A DNA stretch of 49,359 nucleotides from DATBIS01 sp036556805 (lineage in GTDB: Bacteria > Actinomycetota > UBA4738 > HRBIN12), in the NCBI GenBank assembly GCA_036556805.1, contig DATBIS010000089.1, positions 1 through 49,359 of the forward strand. Reading direction: 5' to 3'. The notes beneath the pieces are model-generated. The model worked only from the letters and a program-made list of their open reading frames with translations. It was not told the origin of the DNA and made no database searches. Shown one piece after another: positions 1-9,200 of this stretch. Each line of letters opens with the position of its first letter. Within the stretch, counting starts at the first letter, position 1. Position numbers and translations under genes: made by a program.

Positions 1-270
1 CAGCCGGTCGGCACCCTGCGGATCTCGGTGGAGGACTCGAGCACGTCACCCGAGGCCGAGAAGACGCCGGAGGCTTCGTCGTCTCCGGATGATCACGGAG
101 GCTCCAAGTCCGGCTCCGACGACACCGGGGTCGACGATCACGGCGGCAGCAGCGACAGCGGCAGCTCCGGTTCCGGCTCCGGCTCGGACGACTCCAGCAA
201 CAGCGGGTCCGGCTCCGACAACTCGGGGTCCGGCAGCTCCGGATCCGGCGGGCACGGCAGCGACGACTGA
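1..270 (+). CDS. C-terminal part of a protein with an acidic Ser/Gly/Asp-rich tail (5' truncated)
   Basis: The frame is open from the first base, so this is the 3' end of a gene that begins outside the window. A GTG at 28 is in frame but need not be the true start. The first residues (QPVGTLRISVED) look like the last strand of a folded domain. The rest, from about residue 15, is low-complexity Ser, Gly and Asp with runs such as SGSGSGSDD, ending in GHGSDD before TGA. The tail is strongly acidic and probably disordered; it may be extracellular or bind cations, but that is inference. The next gene downstream encodes another Asp/Gly-rich protein, so the two may be related. The folded part cannot be identified from what remains. 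Confidence 0.6.
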   Translation, partial: QPVGTLRISVEDSSTSPEAEKTPEASSSPDDHGGSKSGSDDTGVDDHGGSSDSGSSGSGSGSDDSSNSGSGSDNSGSGSSGSGGHGSDD

Positions 271-314
271 GTCTTGTCGCCTCCTTTACCTCTCCCTGAT
301 CCGTTCCTAGCGAG

Positions 315-354
315 TCCCTCCCTAGCCTGGATCCCAGGACGAACGAGGGAGGGA
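315..354 (+). promoter_or_regulatory. Hairpin that sequesters the ribosome binding site of the gene at 360
   Basis: TCCCTCCCT (315-323) is the exact reverse complement of AGGGAGGGA (346-354), which contains the Shine-Dalgarno sequence 6 nt before the ATG. A second nested stem pairs CCTGG (326-330) with CCAGG (334-338) around an ATC loop. The structure would hide the ribosome binding site, suggesting translational control by temperature, a ligand or a factor. The pairing is seen; the regulation is inferred. Confidence 0.5.
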
Positions 355-359
355 TTCAC

Positions 360-827
360 ATGGCAATTCCGCGCAGCAAGACCATCGCGGTGATCGCGGC
401 ACTCGGAATCACCGGCGCGCTCTCGGCGGGCGCAATCGCGCTCGCGAAGGGCGGCAACGACTCGATCTCCACCCCGAGCGTGAGCGTCTCGCAGAGCTCC
501 AACGACGACGGCACGCCCGACCAGGGCCCCGGCGACTTCCCCACGGACGACCCGACGCCCGGCGAGCAGGCCGGCGACGACGACGGCACGCCCGACCAAG
601 GTCCCGGCGACGCGCAGGGCGACGACGACGCCATGGACGATCAGGGCGACGACAACTCCGGCCCCGGCAACGCCGACGAGGGCGAGGACAACTCGGGGCC
701 GAGCGAGAACAGCGGCCCCGGCAGCCAGAACTCCGGTCACGACGACGGCGACGACAACCATGGTGACGACCATGGCGGCAACGGCGACGACGACGGCACG
801 CCCGACCAGGGCCCCGGCGACGCCTGA
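360..827 (+). CDS. Secreted Asp/Gly/Pro-rich repeat protein
   Basis: The 155-residue product starts with a signal peptide (basic IPRSK, then a hydrophobic Ala/Ile/Gly stretch to about residue 30). The rest is almost entirely acidic low-complexity sequence. An 11-residue unit, DDGTPDQGPGD, occurs three times, separated by Asp/Asn/Gly/Ser-rich spacers. There is no cysteine and no recognisable domain, so it is probably disordered outside the membrane; such tails often bind Ca2+ or sit in the cell wall. The ATG at 360 has a strong SD (AGGGAGGG, 346-353, 6-nt spacing). That SD lies in a hairpin with an upstream CCCTCCC element. A strong terminator follows at 866. I do not recognise the family. Confidence 0.75.
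   Translation: MAIPRSKTIAVIAALGITGALSAGAIALAKGGNDSISTPSVSVSQSSNDDGTPDQGPGDFPTDDPTPGEQAGDDDGTPDQGPGDAQGDDDAMDDQGDDNSGPGNADEGEDNSGPSENSGPGSQNSGHDDGDDNHGDDHGGNGDDDGTPDQGPGDA
504..821 (+). repeat. Three copies of a 33-bp in-frame repeat
   Basis: Copies lie at 504-536, 579-611 and 789-821, each encoding DDGTPDQGPGD. The first and third are identical at the DNA level and the second differs at two bases. Near identity across synonymous sites suggests recent duplication or gene conversion rather than old selection on the protein. Confidence 0.85.
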
Positions 828-865
828 TCGAACGGGCACGGTCGCATCGCCCGAAGGTGGTGCCC

Positions 866-896
866 GCGAGGGGAGGCGCTTCGCGCCTCCCCTCGC
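866..896 (+). terminator. Strong intrinsic-terminator-like hairpin
   Basis: A perfect 14-bp stem (866-879 with 883-896) closes a TTC loop and is followed by TTCGTTG, not a long T run. It lies just after the acidic repeat gene and before the next transcription unit. High-GC actinobacterial terminators often lack a T tract. Confidence 0.7.
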
Positions 897-948
897 TTCG
901 TTGCGGCCGGATACGCTAGGAGACTCGCGGGCGGACGCAGAGGAGACG

Positions 949-1050
949 ATGCTGGCGACCGATGCATCCATGATCATCCTTCGGATCGAGCACATCGTCG
1001 CGGGGGTCATCGGGGTCGGCTCGTTGTTCGTGGTGGTGATGTTGAGATGA
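949..1050 (+). CDS. 33-residue single-helix membrane protein (small ORF)
   Basis: ATG at 949 follows AGGAG (941-945) at short spacing. The ORF encodes 33 residues with one hydrophobic helix from about residue 16 to 32 (HIVAGVIGVGSLFVVVMLR), preceded by a short polar, acidic N-terminus. Its TGA overlaps the ATG of the DUF72 gene (ATGA at 1047-1050), the same coupling used by confirmed operon pairs elsewhere in the window. A second in-frame ATG at 970 is possible. The function is unknown. It may be a real small membrane peptide or only a leader that delivers ribosomes to the DUF72 gene. Confidence 0.5.
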   Translation: MLATDASMIILRIEHIVAGVIGVGSLFVVVMLR

Positions 1051-1961
1051 CCGGCCGCATCCTCATCGGCACGTCCTCCTGGACGGATCCGACGCTGGTG
1101 AAGGACGGGCATTTCTACCCGGCGGGCGCGAAGTCCGCCGAGGCGCGGCTCCGGTACTACGCCTCGCAGTTCCCGCTCGTCGAGGTCGACTCCACGTACT
1201 ACTTCCCGCCGTCGGAGAAGAACGCGGTGTTGTGGATCGAACGCACACCGCCCGACTTCACGTTCAACATCAAGGCGTACTCGCTGCTCACGAACCACCC
1301 GACGAAGCCGAAGTCGCTCTACGGTGACGTCCGAGACGAGCTGCCGGCCGCGCTCCTGGCGAAGCGCAACCTCTACCGAGAGAACCTGCCCGACGAAGCG
1401 GTCGAGGAAGTCTGGAAGCGGTTCCACGACGCGCTCATGCCGCTGCACTCGGCGGGAAAGCTCGGCGCCGTGCTGTTCCAGTTCCCGCAGTGGTTCGTCA
1501 TCTCACGAAAGTCGAAGGCGTACATCGAAGAGTGCGCGGAACGGCTCAGCGACTTCCGGGTGGCTGTCGAGTTCCGCCACAAGAGCTGGATGCGCGAGGA
1601 CAACGTGGAGGAGACGCTCGAGTTCCTTGAGGAGCGGAAGCTTCCGTACGTCTGCGTCGACATGCCGCAGGGCTTCGACTCGAGTGTGCCGCCGGTGAGC
1701 GCGGCGACGGCAGACGACCTCGCCATGGTGCGGTTCCACGGCCGAGATACGACGGCGTGGACGTCGAAGTCCGAAACCGCGTCGGTGCGATTCCGCTACG
1801 ACTACGCGAAGGAGGAGCTCCAGGAGTGGGTGCCGAAGATCGAGTCGCTCACGACCCAGGCGCGCGAAACCCACGTCCTCATGAACAACTGCTATCAGGA
1901 CTATGCGGTGCGGAGCGCGCGCGACCTGGGCGCGCTCCTCGACATCGACCTCGAGCGCTGA
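1047..1961 (+). CDS. DUF72 (YecE-like) family protein
   Basis: The 304-residue product matches DUF72 proteins over its full length, at the family's usual size. Visible signatures are GTSSW (residues 8-12), VEVDSTYY (45-52), FNIKA (73-77), then LFQFPQWF, VAVEFRHKSW, MVRFHGR and, near the C-terminus, NNCYQDYAVRSA. The fold is a TIM barrel. The biochemical role is not settled; members are discussed as possible nucleases or metal-dependent hydrolases. It is predicted cytoplasmic, with no signal or membrane segment. The ATG overlaps the stop of the 33-residue membrane ORF, so it is probably translationally coupled to it. Family assignment is firm; function is not. Confidence 0.9.
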   Translation: MTGRILIGTSSWTDPTLVKDGHFYPAGAKSAEARLRYYASQFPLVEVDSTYYFPPSEKNAVLWIERTPPDFTFNIKAYSLLTNHPTKPKSLYGDVRDELPAALLAKRNLYRENLPDEAVEEVWKRFHDALMPLHSAGKLGAVLFQFPQWFVISRKSKAYIEECAERLSDFRVAVEFRHKSWMREDNVEETLEFLEERKLPYVCVDMPQGFDSSVPPVSAATADDLAMVRFHGRDTTAWTSKSETASVRFRYDYAKEELQEWVPKIESLTTQARETHVLMNNCYQDYAVRSARDLGALLDIDLER

Positions 1962-1980
1962 TCGAAAGGGGATCTCGCGG

Positions 1981-2157
1981 CTAACCGCACTCCGACGAAC
2001 TCGCGGAGAGCCGGATCCTCAGGGCAGCCGGCCTGAACGACCTCCGCAGCAGCCGCTCGTGCTCGGTTTCGAAGAACCGCTCGAAGCCGAGCGGCGCGGG
2101 GTCGTCCGGGCGCTCGAGCTCAGGCATGACGCGTGCAGGTTCACCCATCGACCGCAT
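1981..2157 (-). pseudogene. Short ORF resembling the start of an ECF sigma factor (remnant or chance)
   Basis: The 259-bp gap between the DUF72 and M50 genes contains a 58-codon minus-strand ORF with in-frame ATGs at 2157 and 2148. The middle reads FERFFETEHERLLRR, close to how SigE-like ECF sigma factors begin region 2. After that the sequence turns into a basic, serine-rich tail and stops, with none of regions 2.2 to 4. No other frame continues the similarity. It is best read as a decayed 5' fragment of a sigma gene, but the match is short and could be chance. Nothing else is visible in this gap. Confidence 0.3.
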
Positions 2158-2208
2158 GAACGCCAGCGCGCCCCCGAACGTTGAGGTCGGCGATCGAGGC
2201 GAGCCGGG

Positions 2209-2214
2209 TACGCT
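2209..2214 (+). promoter_or_regulatory. -10 box (TACGCT) for a leaderless mRNA of the M50 protease gene
   Basis: TACGCT fits TANNNT and ends 6 nt before the ATG at 2221, so transcription would begin at or next to the start codon. No good -35 is visible. The same arrangement recurs at 3389, 16252, 20183 and 28658. Confidence 0.45.
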
Positions 2215-2220
2215 CGATGG

Positions 2221-3363
2221 ATGGGAGGGCGCCTCCGGATCGCCGCCGTTCGGGGAATCCCCGTCTACGTGAGCTCCTCGTGGATCCTCATCGCGGCCCT
2301 GTACACGTACCTGTCCTACCTGGATTTCTCCCGCGGAGGGCTGGCGCTCGAGGATCGGGAGGCCGTCGCGTACGGGCTGCTCGCCACCGTCCTCTTCTTC
2401 GGCTCGATCTTCGTGCACGAGGTCGCGCACGCGGTGGCCGCGCGCGGCTACGGGCTCGCGGTGTTCGGCATCACGCTCGAGTTCTGGGGCGGGGCTACCG
2501 AGACGCAGGCCGAACGAAAGGGCCCAGCCGCGGAGTTCGTCGTGTCGGCCGCCGGGCCGGGCAGCACGCTCGCGCTCGCCGCGGCCTTCTGGGGAGCATC
2601 GCACGTCGTGACGTCGCCCGTCCTGGTGTCGCTCTTCGACTCGCTCGCGAGGATCAACGGGGTGCTCGGCGTGGTGAACGCATTGCCCGGGTTCCCGCTC
2701 GACGGTGGCCGGATGCTGCTGGCGGTGATCTGGGCCGTCACCAAGGATCGGGCTCGCGCGACGCGCGCGGCGAGCGCCGTCGGCGTGAGGGTCGGTGTGC
2801 TGCTCGGCATCGTCGGCGTCTGGCTGTTCGCCGAGAACAACCGCTACGGCATCTGGTTCCTGGTGATCGCTTGGCTCCTGGTCCGCGCCTCGCGATCCGT
2901 GTCGGTGCAGACGCAGGTGCGCGAAGAGCTGAAGGCGGGCCGCGTCGCCCAGGCGATGAGGCCGCCGCCGACGCCGATACCGGCCCGCATGGCTCTGTCA
3001 CAGGCGCTCGACCTCTACCTTCGCGAGGGAAGCGATCAGTCGTTTCCCGTCGTCGACGAATCCGGCGACCTGGTGGGCACGGTCTCGTTCGCGAGTGCAC
3101 GGAAGGTGGGAGCCCGGGATCCGCTGAGGCCGGTGAGCGACGGCATGACGCCGCTCGTCGACGTCCCGGTGCTGGCTCCCGAGGACGGTCTCGACGTCGC
3201 CTTCGAACGGCTCCGCGGCCGCCTCGGCCTGGTGCTGCAGGACGGAAAGCTCGTGGGCTCCATCAGCGCGGCCGACATCGGCCGATGGTTCGAGCGCCAC
3301 GGTCCGGACGTCGCCTCCGGCGCGCGCGCGGACGGGGACGTCCCCCCCAGGCCCGACGTCTGA
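2221..3363 (+). CDS. Site-2 protease (M50 family) with C-terminal CBS domain pair
   Basis: The 380-residue integral membrane metalloprotease carries the zinc motif HEVAH (66-70) within a hydrophobic helix and the second M50 motif NALPGFPLDGGR (153-164), whose Asp is the third zinc ligand. Helices span about 18-35, 50-80, 105-130 and 185-220. From about residue 240 a soluble part holds two CBS repeats, which usually bind adenine nucleotides and gate activity. This is the Rip3-like architecture. Such enzymes cut transmembrane anti-sigma factors or other membrane substrates. Start: ATG 2221 sits 6 nt after a TACGCT -10 box. The adnA-like gene follows after 38 bp; no functional link is known. Confidence 0.9.
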   Translation: MGGRLRIAAVRGIPVYVSSSWILIAALYTYLSYLDFSRGGLALEDREAVAYGLLATVLFFGSIFVHEVAHAVAARGYGLAVFGITLEFWGGATETQAERKGPAAEFVVSAAGPGSTLALAAAFWGASHVVTSPVLVSLFDSLARINGVLGVVNALPGFPLDGGRMLLAVIWAVTKDRARATRAASAVGVRVGVLLGIVGVWLFAENNRYGIWFLVIAWLLVRASRSVSVQTQVREELKAGRVAQAMRPPPTPIPARMALSQALDLYLREGSDQSFPVVDESGDLVGTVSFASARKVGARDPLRPVSDGMTPLVDVPVLAPEDGLDVAFERLRGRLGLVLQDGKLVGSISAADIGRWFERHGPDVASGARADGDVPPRPDV

Positions 3364-3388
3364 CGATCCCGCTGTCGGCAGGCACGAG

Positions 3389-3394
3389 TAGCAT
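3389..3394 (+). promoter_or_regulatory. -10 box (TAGCAT) for a leaderless adnAB transcript
   Basis: TAGCAT (TANNNT) ends 7 nt before the ATG at 3402, placing the transcription start at the first codon. There is no Shine-Dalgarno in the 7-nt interval, which supports leaderless initiation. A convincing -35 is not seen. Confidence 0.45.
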
Positions 3395-3401
3395 CACCCC
3401 G

Positions 3402-6272
3402 ATGGCCCCCTTCTCCCCCGATGTGCGTCAGGCCGCCGCGCTCGCCCACGAGCGCGGCCCGATGCTGATCACGGGTGGTCCAGGCTCTGGGAAGACGGCG
3501 GTATTGCGTGAGCGGTTCGCGCGGCTCATCGAGGCCGGCGCCGACCCCGAGCGGACCGCGCTCGTGCTGGGGTCGCGTCGTGCCCGCGACGAGGCGCGGC
3601 GAGCGCTCTTCGACCGGCTCGATCGGTCGCTGCCGGGGCTCCACGTGCTCACCGTGCACGGTCTCGCGAACCAGGTGCTTGCGGCCCGTCACGCCGAGCT
3701 CGGATATGCGGCGCCCCCGCAGATCCTGTCGGCCGCCGACCAGTTCGCGCTCGTGGAGCAGCTGCTGCAGGACCAGGACCCGAAGGACTGGCCCGCGTAC
3801 GGGGGCATGCTCTCGATGCGCGGGTTCGTCGACCAGGTACGGCAGTTCCTCTCGCGCGCGCAGGAATCCCTGCTGACGCCCGAGGACATCGAGGCGAAGG
3901 CGGACGCCGCCGGGCTGAGCGGCTGGAATGAGCTCGCGGGGTTCCTGCGCGAGTATCAGCGAGTGCTCGACGACACGGCCGCGGTGGACTTCGCCGGCAT
4001 GCTGCAACAGGTGGCGGCCGTCGCCGGCAAGGGCGACTCGCTGTTCGACCACCTGCTCGCCGACGACTTCCAGGACACGACGCTCGCTGCCGAGGAGCTG
4101 CTCGGGGGGCTCGCCGCGCCGGATCTCGCCGTGGCGGGCGACCCCGACGCGCACGTGTTCTCGTTCCAGGGGTTCACCGACGTGCCGATCCTCCGCTTCG
4201 CGGAGCGGTTCGCCGGCGCCGTCGTCGTCGAGCTCGAGGGCTCGCATCGGGCGCCCGAGCGAACCGAGGTCGAGGGCTGGTACGCGCTTCACACGTCCGA
4301 GGAGCAGGCCGCGATCGCGCGCGAGCTCCGGCGGCTCCACGTGGAGGACCACGTGCCCTGGGGCGACCTCGCGGTGGTGGTTCGCCGGCAGGAGGCACAC
4401 GTGGCCGGGCTGCTTCGGGCACTCGACGACGCGCGCGTCCCGAGGGTCGTGCCGGAGCGAGGCCTGTCGCTCATGTCGGAGCCGGCCACCTCGCCGTTCG
4501 TGCTCGCGTTGCGCTGGCTCGCTCGGCCGGCGGAGCGACACGACCTCGCGGAGCCGGTCCTCACCTCGGATCTCGTAGGGCTCTCGCCGGCGACGGCGCG
4601 CGGGCTGACGCGAGGATCGACCAGGGAGGACCCCAGCGTGCTCGAGCGCTCCGAAGGCCTTTCGGCCGCGGAGGCCGAGCAGGTCGCCGCCGTTCGTGCG
4701 GTGCTCGAGCGCGCCGACGAGGTCGCGTCGCGCTCGGTGAGCGACGCCTTTCGCATCCTCTGGGAGGAGCTCCCGTTCTCGAGGAGGCTGGTTGCGGAGG
4801 CCGAGCACTCGCCCGAGGCGCGGCGGGAGCTCGACGCCGTCGTCGCGTTCCACGACCTCGTCGAGGAGCAGGCAGCGTCGTCCGACCCGTCGGTGCAAGG
4901 GTTCGTGGAAGCGCTCGACGCCGGCCGGCACGGCCCAGGGTTTCTCGCCGCCGAACGCGATCGCCCCGACGCGGTCCACGTCCTCACGGCGCACGGCGCG
5001 GTGGGGCGCGAGTTCGACACGGTGGTCGTCGCGGGCGCCGTCGAAGGCAACTTCCCGTCGCTCGCTCGGCCCGAGCCGATGTTCGACCTCGGCGTGCTGG
5101 ACGGCCCCGTCTCGCAGTCCGAGCGCAACCGCGAGCGGCTGGAGGACGAACGGCGCCTCTTTCGGATGGTGATGGGGCGCGCGCGACGGCGGGTGCTGCT
5201 CACCGCGAGCGAGCCGCACGCGCAGAACGCCGAGACGTCGGGAACCACGCGGTTCGCCGGCGAGCACGGCGTGCTGTGGTGGCCGGCGCCGCAGGGGCCC
5301 TACGACGAGCCGGTGAGCGTCGCTGAGGCCGCCGCGACGTGGCGGCGCACGCTCGCCGACCTCTCCGCCGCGAGCGCCCAACGTCTCGCGGCCCTCGAGG
5401 GCCTCACGGCGCTCGGGGTGGACCCACGTTCCTGGTGGTTCCAGCGGGAGTGGACCGACACCGGCCGGCCGCTCCGCGATGAGCTTCGGATCTCGTACTC
5501 GCGGCTTTCGTCACTGGACAACTGCGAGCTGCAGCACGTCCTCGGCGACGAGCTCGGGCTCGGCCGCGACGCGGGCTACGCGGCCTGGGTGGGCAAGACC
5601 GTGCACGAGCTCATCGAGCGCTGCGAGAACGGCGAGGTCGAGAAGACCTTGGAGGCGGTCCTCGCGGAGGTCGACGGCAGATGGAGGCAGGACAAGTTTC
5701 CGTCGAGGGCGGTGAGCGAGGCCTGGCGCCGGCTCGTGAAGGAGCGGATGCTGCCGAACTGGCTCAAGAGCTACGGGCCCGGCGAGTCGCTCGCGGTCGA
5801 GCAGTACTTCGAGTTCGAGTTCGAAGGCGCGCGCATCGTCGGCGTGATCGACCGCATCGCGCCGCTCGAGCGCGGCGGCACCCGCATCATCGATTTCAAG
5901 ACCGGCAACCCCGACTACGCGGGCAAGCCGGAACACAGCCTGCAGCTCGGCATCTACTACCTCGCGGTGCAGGAATGCGAGGAGCTGCGGCCGTTCCGAC
6001 CGGTGCGCGCGGTCGAGCTCGGGTTCCTCAAGGGCGACTGGCGGACCGGCGAGAACAAGCCGTTCATCTGGCTCGTCACGCCGAACAAGGAGGAGGCGTA
6101 CCAGGCGGCCGTTCGCGAGAGCCTCACCGGCCTCATCGCTCGAAAGCGCGAGCTGATCGCCGACGAGGTGTATCGGCCGAACCCCCGCGCGAACTGCCGG
6201 TTCTGCGAGTTCAAGAGCCTGTGTCCGTTGTATCCCGAGGGGGCACCGTTGTTCGAACGGAGCCCGGCGTGA
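3402..6272 (+). CDS. adnA: AdnA-like UvrD-family helicase with C-terminal Fe-S RecB-type nuclease domain
   Basis: The 956-residue product has an N-terminal superfamily 1 motor and a C-terminal RecB-family nuclease. Walker A is GGPGSGKT (25-32). Motif II reads DDFQDT (221-226) where active UvrD motors have DEYQDT, and motif III lacks the usual DPDQNIY signature (it reads GDPDAHVF). The motor is therefore probably weak or structural, as known for AdnA. The nuclease has IIDFKTGN (D831, K833) and Fe-S cysteines C708, C932, C935 and C941 (C-x2-C-x5-C). With the next gene it should form the AdnAB complex that resects double-strand breaks. Start: ATG 3402 follows a TAGCAT box by 7 nt. The adnB-like gene overlaps by 4 bp (GTGA). 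Confidence 0.88.
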   Translation: MAPFSPDVRQAAALAHERGPMLITGGPGSGKTAVLRERFARLIEAGADPERTALVLGSRRARDEARRALFDRLDRSLPGLHVLTVHGLANQVLAARHAELGYAAPPQILSAADQFALVEQLLQDQDPKDWPAYGGMLSMRGFVDQVRQFLSRAQESLLTPEDIEAKADAAGLSGWNELAGFLREYQRVLDDTAAVDFAGMLQQVAAVAGKGDSLFDHLLADDFQDTTLAAEELLGGLAAPDLAVAGDPDAHVFSFQGFTDVPILRFAERFAGAVVVELEGSHRAPERTEVEGWYALHTSEEQAAIARELRRLHVEDHVPWGDLAVVVRRQEAHVAGLLRALDDARVPRVVPERGLSLMSEPATSPFVLALRWLARPAERHDLAEPVLTSDLVGLSPATARGLTRGSTREDPSVLERSEGLSAAEAEQVAAVRAVLERADEVASRSVSDAFRILWEELPFSRRLVAEAEHSPEARRELDAVVAFHDLVEEQAASSDPSVQGFVEALDAGRHGPGFLAAERDRPDAVHVLTAHGAVGREFDTVVVAGAVEGNFPSLARPEPMFDLGVLDGPVSQSERNRERLEDERRLFRMVMGRARRRVLLTASEPHAQNAETSGTTRFAGEHGVLWWPAPQGPYDEPVSVAEAAATWRRTLADLSAASAQRLAALEGLTALGVDPRSWWFQREWTDTGRPLRDELRISYSRLSSLDNCELQHVLGDELGLGRDAGYAAWVGKTVHELIERCENGEVEKTLEAVLAEVDGRWRQDKFPSRAVSEAWRRLVKERMLPNWLKSYGPGESLAVEQYFEFEFEGARIVGVIDRIAPLERGGTRIIDFKTGNPDYAGKPEHSLQLGIYYLAVQECEELRPFRPVRAVELGFLKGDWRTGENKPFIWLVTPNKEEAYQAAVRESLTGLIARKRELIADEVYRPNPRANCRFCEFKSLCPLYPEGAPLFERSPA

Positions 6273-9200
6273 GCGGCTCGATGCCGGAGGCGGTCGTGCG
6301 CGCGATGGGCGCCGAGCCCACCGACGAGCAGTGGCGCGCCATCTCGATGCCGCTCGAGCCCTACGTGCTCGTCGCGGGGGCCGGCTCGGGCAAGACGAGC
6401 GTGATGGCCGCGCGCGTGGTGTACCTCGCGCTCGTCGCGCTCGGCCTGGTCGAGGGCGACGGCGGCGTGTTGCCCGGCAACGTCCTCTGTCTGACGTTCA
6501 CCAACAAGGCGACCGAGAACCTGCAGCAGCGCGTGCGCCACGCGCTCGCGGGTCTCGACCTTCCCGAGGGCGAGGAGCCGGAGGTGCAGAACTACCACGG
6601 CTTCGCGGCATCGCTCCTCGAGCGGCACGGGCTGCTCGCCGGCATCGAGCCCGGCGTTCGCATCCTCTCCGCGGCGCAGCGCAACGAGCTCTGCGCGCGC
6701 GTGCTCGACGAGATGACGTTCGAACGGGCGTCGGCGACCTACCAGCCCTCGCTCATCTCGAAGATCCTGGAGCTCGACGACCAAGCGATGAACCATCTCG
6801 TGACGCCCGACGGCATCGTGGCGTTCAACGAGATGCGGATGGAGCAGCTGAAGAACCACCGCTCCGACCGCGCGTTCAAGTCGGCGTTGGAGCGCGTCGA
6901 GCTCGCGCGAGCGGGCGCCCGGTACCGCGAGCTGAAGCGCGAGCTCGGCGTGATGGACTACGGCGACCAGATCGAGCTGGCGCTTCGCGTGGTGCAGGGA
7001 CACCCGGAGGTCGCGGCCGGCTACCGCGAGCGGTTCGGCGCGGTGCTGCTCGACGAGTACCAGGACACGAACGTCGCGCAGGCGAAGCTGATGGAGTCGA
7101 TCTTCGGCGGCGGCCATCCGGTCACCGCCGTCGGGGACCCCGACCAGAACATCTACGCCTGGCGTGGCGCGTCGCTGTTCAACCTGCTCGAGTTCCCGCA
7201 GCAGTTCCGTCGCGCCGACGGTGAGCCGGCGGTGAAGCTCCCGCTGTACACGAACTTCCGTTCCGGCGCGCGCATCCTCGAGGCGGCCGACACCGTGATC
7301 GGGCCGCTCCCCGCCGCGCAGCGGCCGGACCCGGACAAGCGGCTCGTCCCGCACCCGCCGAACGGCGAGGGCGAGGTGCTCGTCACGCGGCACCTCGACG
7401 AGTGGACGGAGGCCTCCTCGATCGCCGAGCGCGTGGTTGCGTTGCACGACGCCGGCGCGCATTGGTCGGACGCCGCGGTGCTCTGCAGGACCTCGAGGCT
7501 CTTCCAGCTCCTCCAGCGCGCGTTCGCCGAGCGCGACGTCCCGGTCGAGGTGCTGGGACTCGCCGGCCTGCTCAAGCTGCCGGAGGTCGTGGAGGTGCTC
7601 GCGTACGCGCGCGCGGTGCTGGACCCCAAGGCCTCGGTGGCGCTCGCGCGGATCCTGCTCGGTCCGCGATACCGAGTCGGGTTCAAGGACGTCGCGCTGC
7701 TCGCCGCGCTCGCGACGAAGGAGAGCCGTCGTCTCCGCGACGAGCTCGGCCTCGACGAGGACGACCGATTCCTGTTCGCGGAGGCGTTGGAGCGCCTCGA
7801 CGACGTCGAGGCCCTCTCGGACGACGGGCGCGAGAGGCTCACGGAGTTCCGCGACGAGCTGCGGGAGCTGCGGGGCGAGGCGCGGAAGCCGGTCGCCGAG
7901 TTCTTCGCCGAGGTGATCCGTCGCACCGGGCTGCTTGCCGAGTTCGACGCCGACCTCGACCGCGCGCTTGCGCTGGCGTCCAAGCGGAACCTCGCGGCGT
8001 TCCTCGAGGAGGTGCACCGGTTCGAGCCGGTCGAGGGCGAGCTCACCCTGCGCTCCTTCCTCGACTACGTCGACGAGGTCGAGCAGCTCGACAAGCAGGA
8101 GTGGGCGCCCGTGCAACCGTCCGACGAGGACTCGGTGAAGGTGATGACGATCCACGTCGCGAAGGGCCTCGAGTTCGACCACGTCTTCGTGCCGGGGTTC
8201 GCGCACGGCCTGCTGCCGAATCCGGAGATCCCGCAGAACCCGGCCGAACGCGGCAAGTCGCTGGACTTCGAGCTGCGGGGCGACGCCGCGATCCTCCCCC
8301 GCTACGACGGCGTCCTGAAGCACTTCAAGGACGACCTGCGAGCTCAGGAGATCGTGGAGGAGCGGCGCACCGCGTACGTCGCACTCACTCGTGCCCGGAA
8401 GACGCTGTCGATCTCCGGCGCGCACTGGTACGGGGACAACCTGAACCCGAAGACCGCCAGTCTGTTCCTGAACGAGCTCGCCGAATGGGGCGAACGCACG
8501 GGCCACGGAACGGTCGATCGCGGGCCGGACGATCCCGGCGAGGAGAACCCGATGCTCGGCCTTCGCGAGCGCTTCGTCCGCGATTGGCCCGGTCCCGCGC
8601 TCCGGCAGGGCGAGACCGACGACCTGTTCCCCGCCGGGTGGCGCAGTGCGGCGGCCAACGGCGCCCAGTCGTCGCTCATCGAGTCCCTTCCGCCCGCGGA
8701 TCGCGAGGCCTTCGAGGCGCTCGCGTCGGCGAGGCGCCAGCTGGCGACGCACCTGCGCGAACGCGAGTCGGCGGAAGGCGGCGACCAAGAACCCGTTGCA
8801 CCTCAGCTCGTCTCGGCCTCGGGACTGGTCGACTACGGGCGATGCCCGAAGCGCTTCTACTGGTCGTACGTGCGGCCGCTCCCGCGCTTCTCGGGTGTGC
8901 GCGCGCGGATCGGCACCGACATCCACGGGTGGATCGAGCGCCGTGCGAGCGGTCAGGGAACGCTCATCGAGCTCGACGAGCCGCCCGACCTCACGTTGGA
9001 GGAGCTCGCCGGGGACCCCGGGACGATCGAGCGCCTCCGCGAGGCATACCTGAAGAGCCGGTTCGCCGACGTGGTGCCGCTCTGGGCGGAGCGGCCGTTC
9101 CTGCTGCGTCTCGGCGGCTTCACGGTCGGCGGCCGGATCGACGCGATCTTCGGCGAGCCGGACGGCCCCTGGGAGATCGTCGACTGGAAGACCGGCCGCA

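Noticed and set aside
504..821. The 33-bp repeats as a CRISPR array or assembly artefact
   Set aside because: They are in frame, unevenly spaced, encode the same peptide and lack spacers of regular length.
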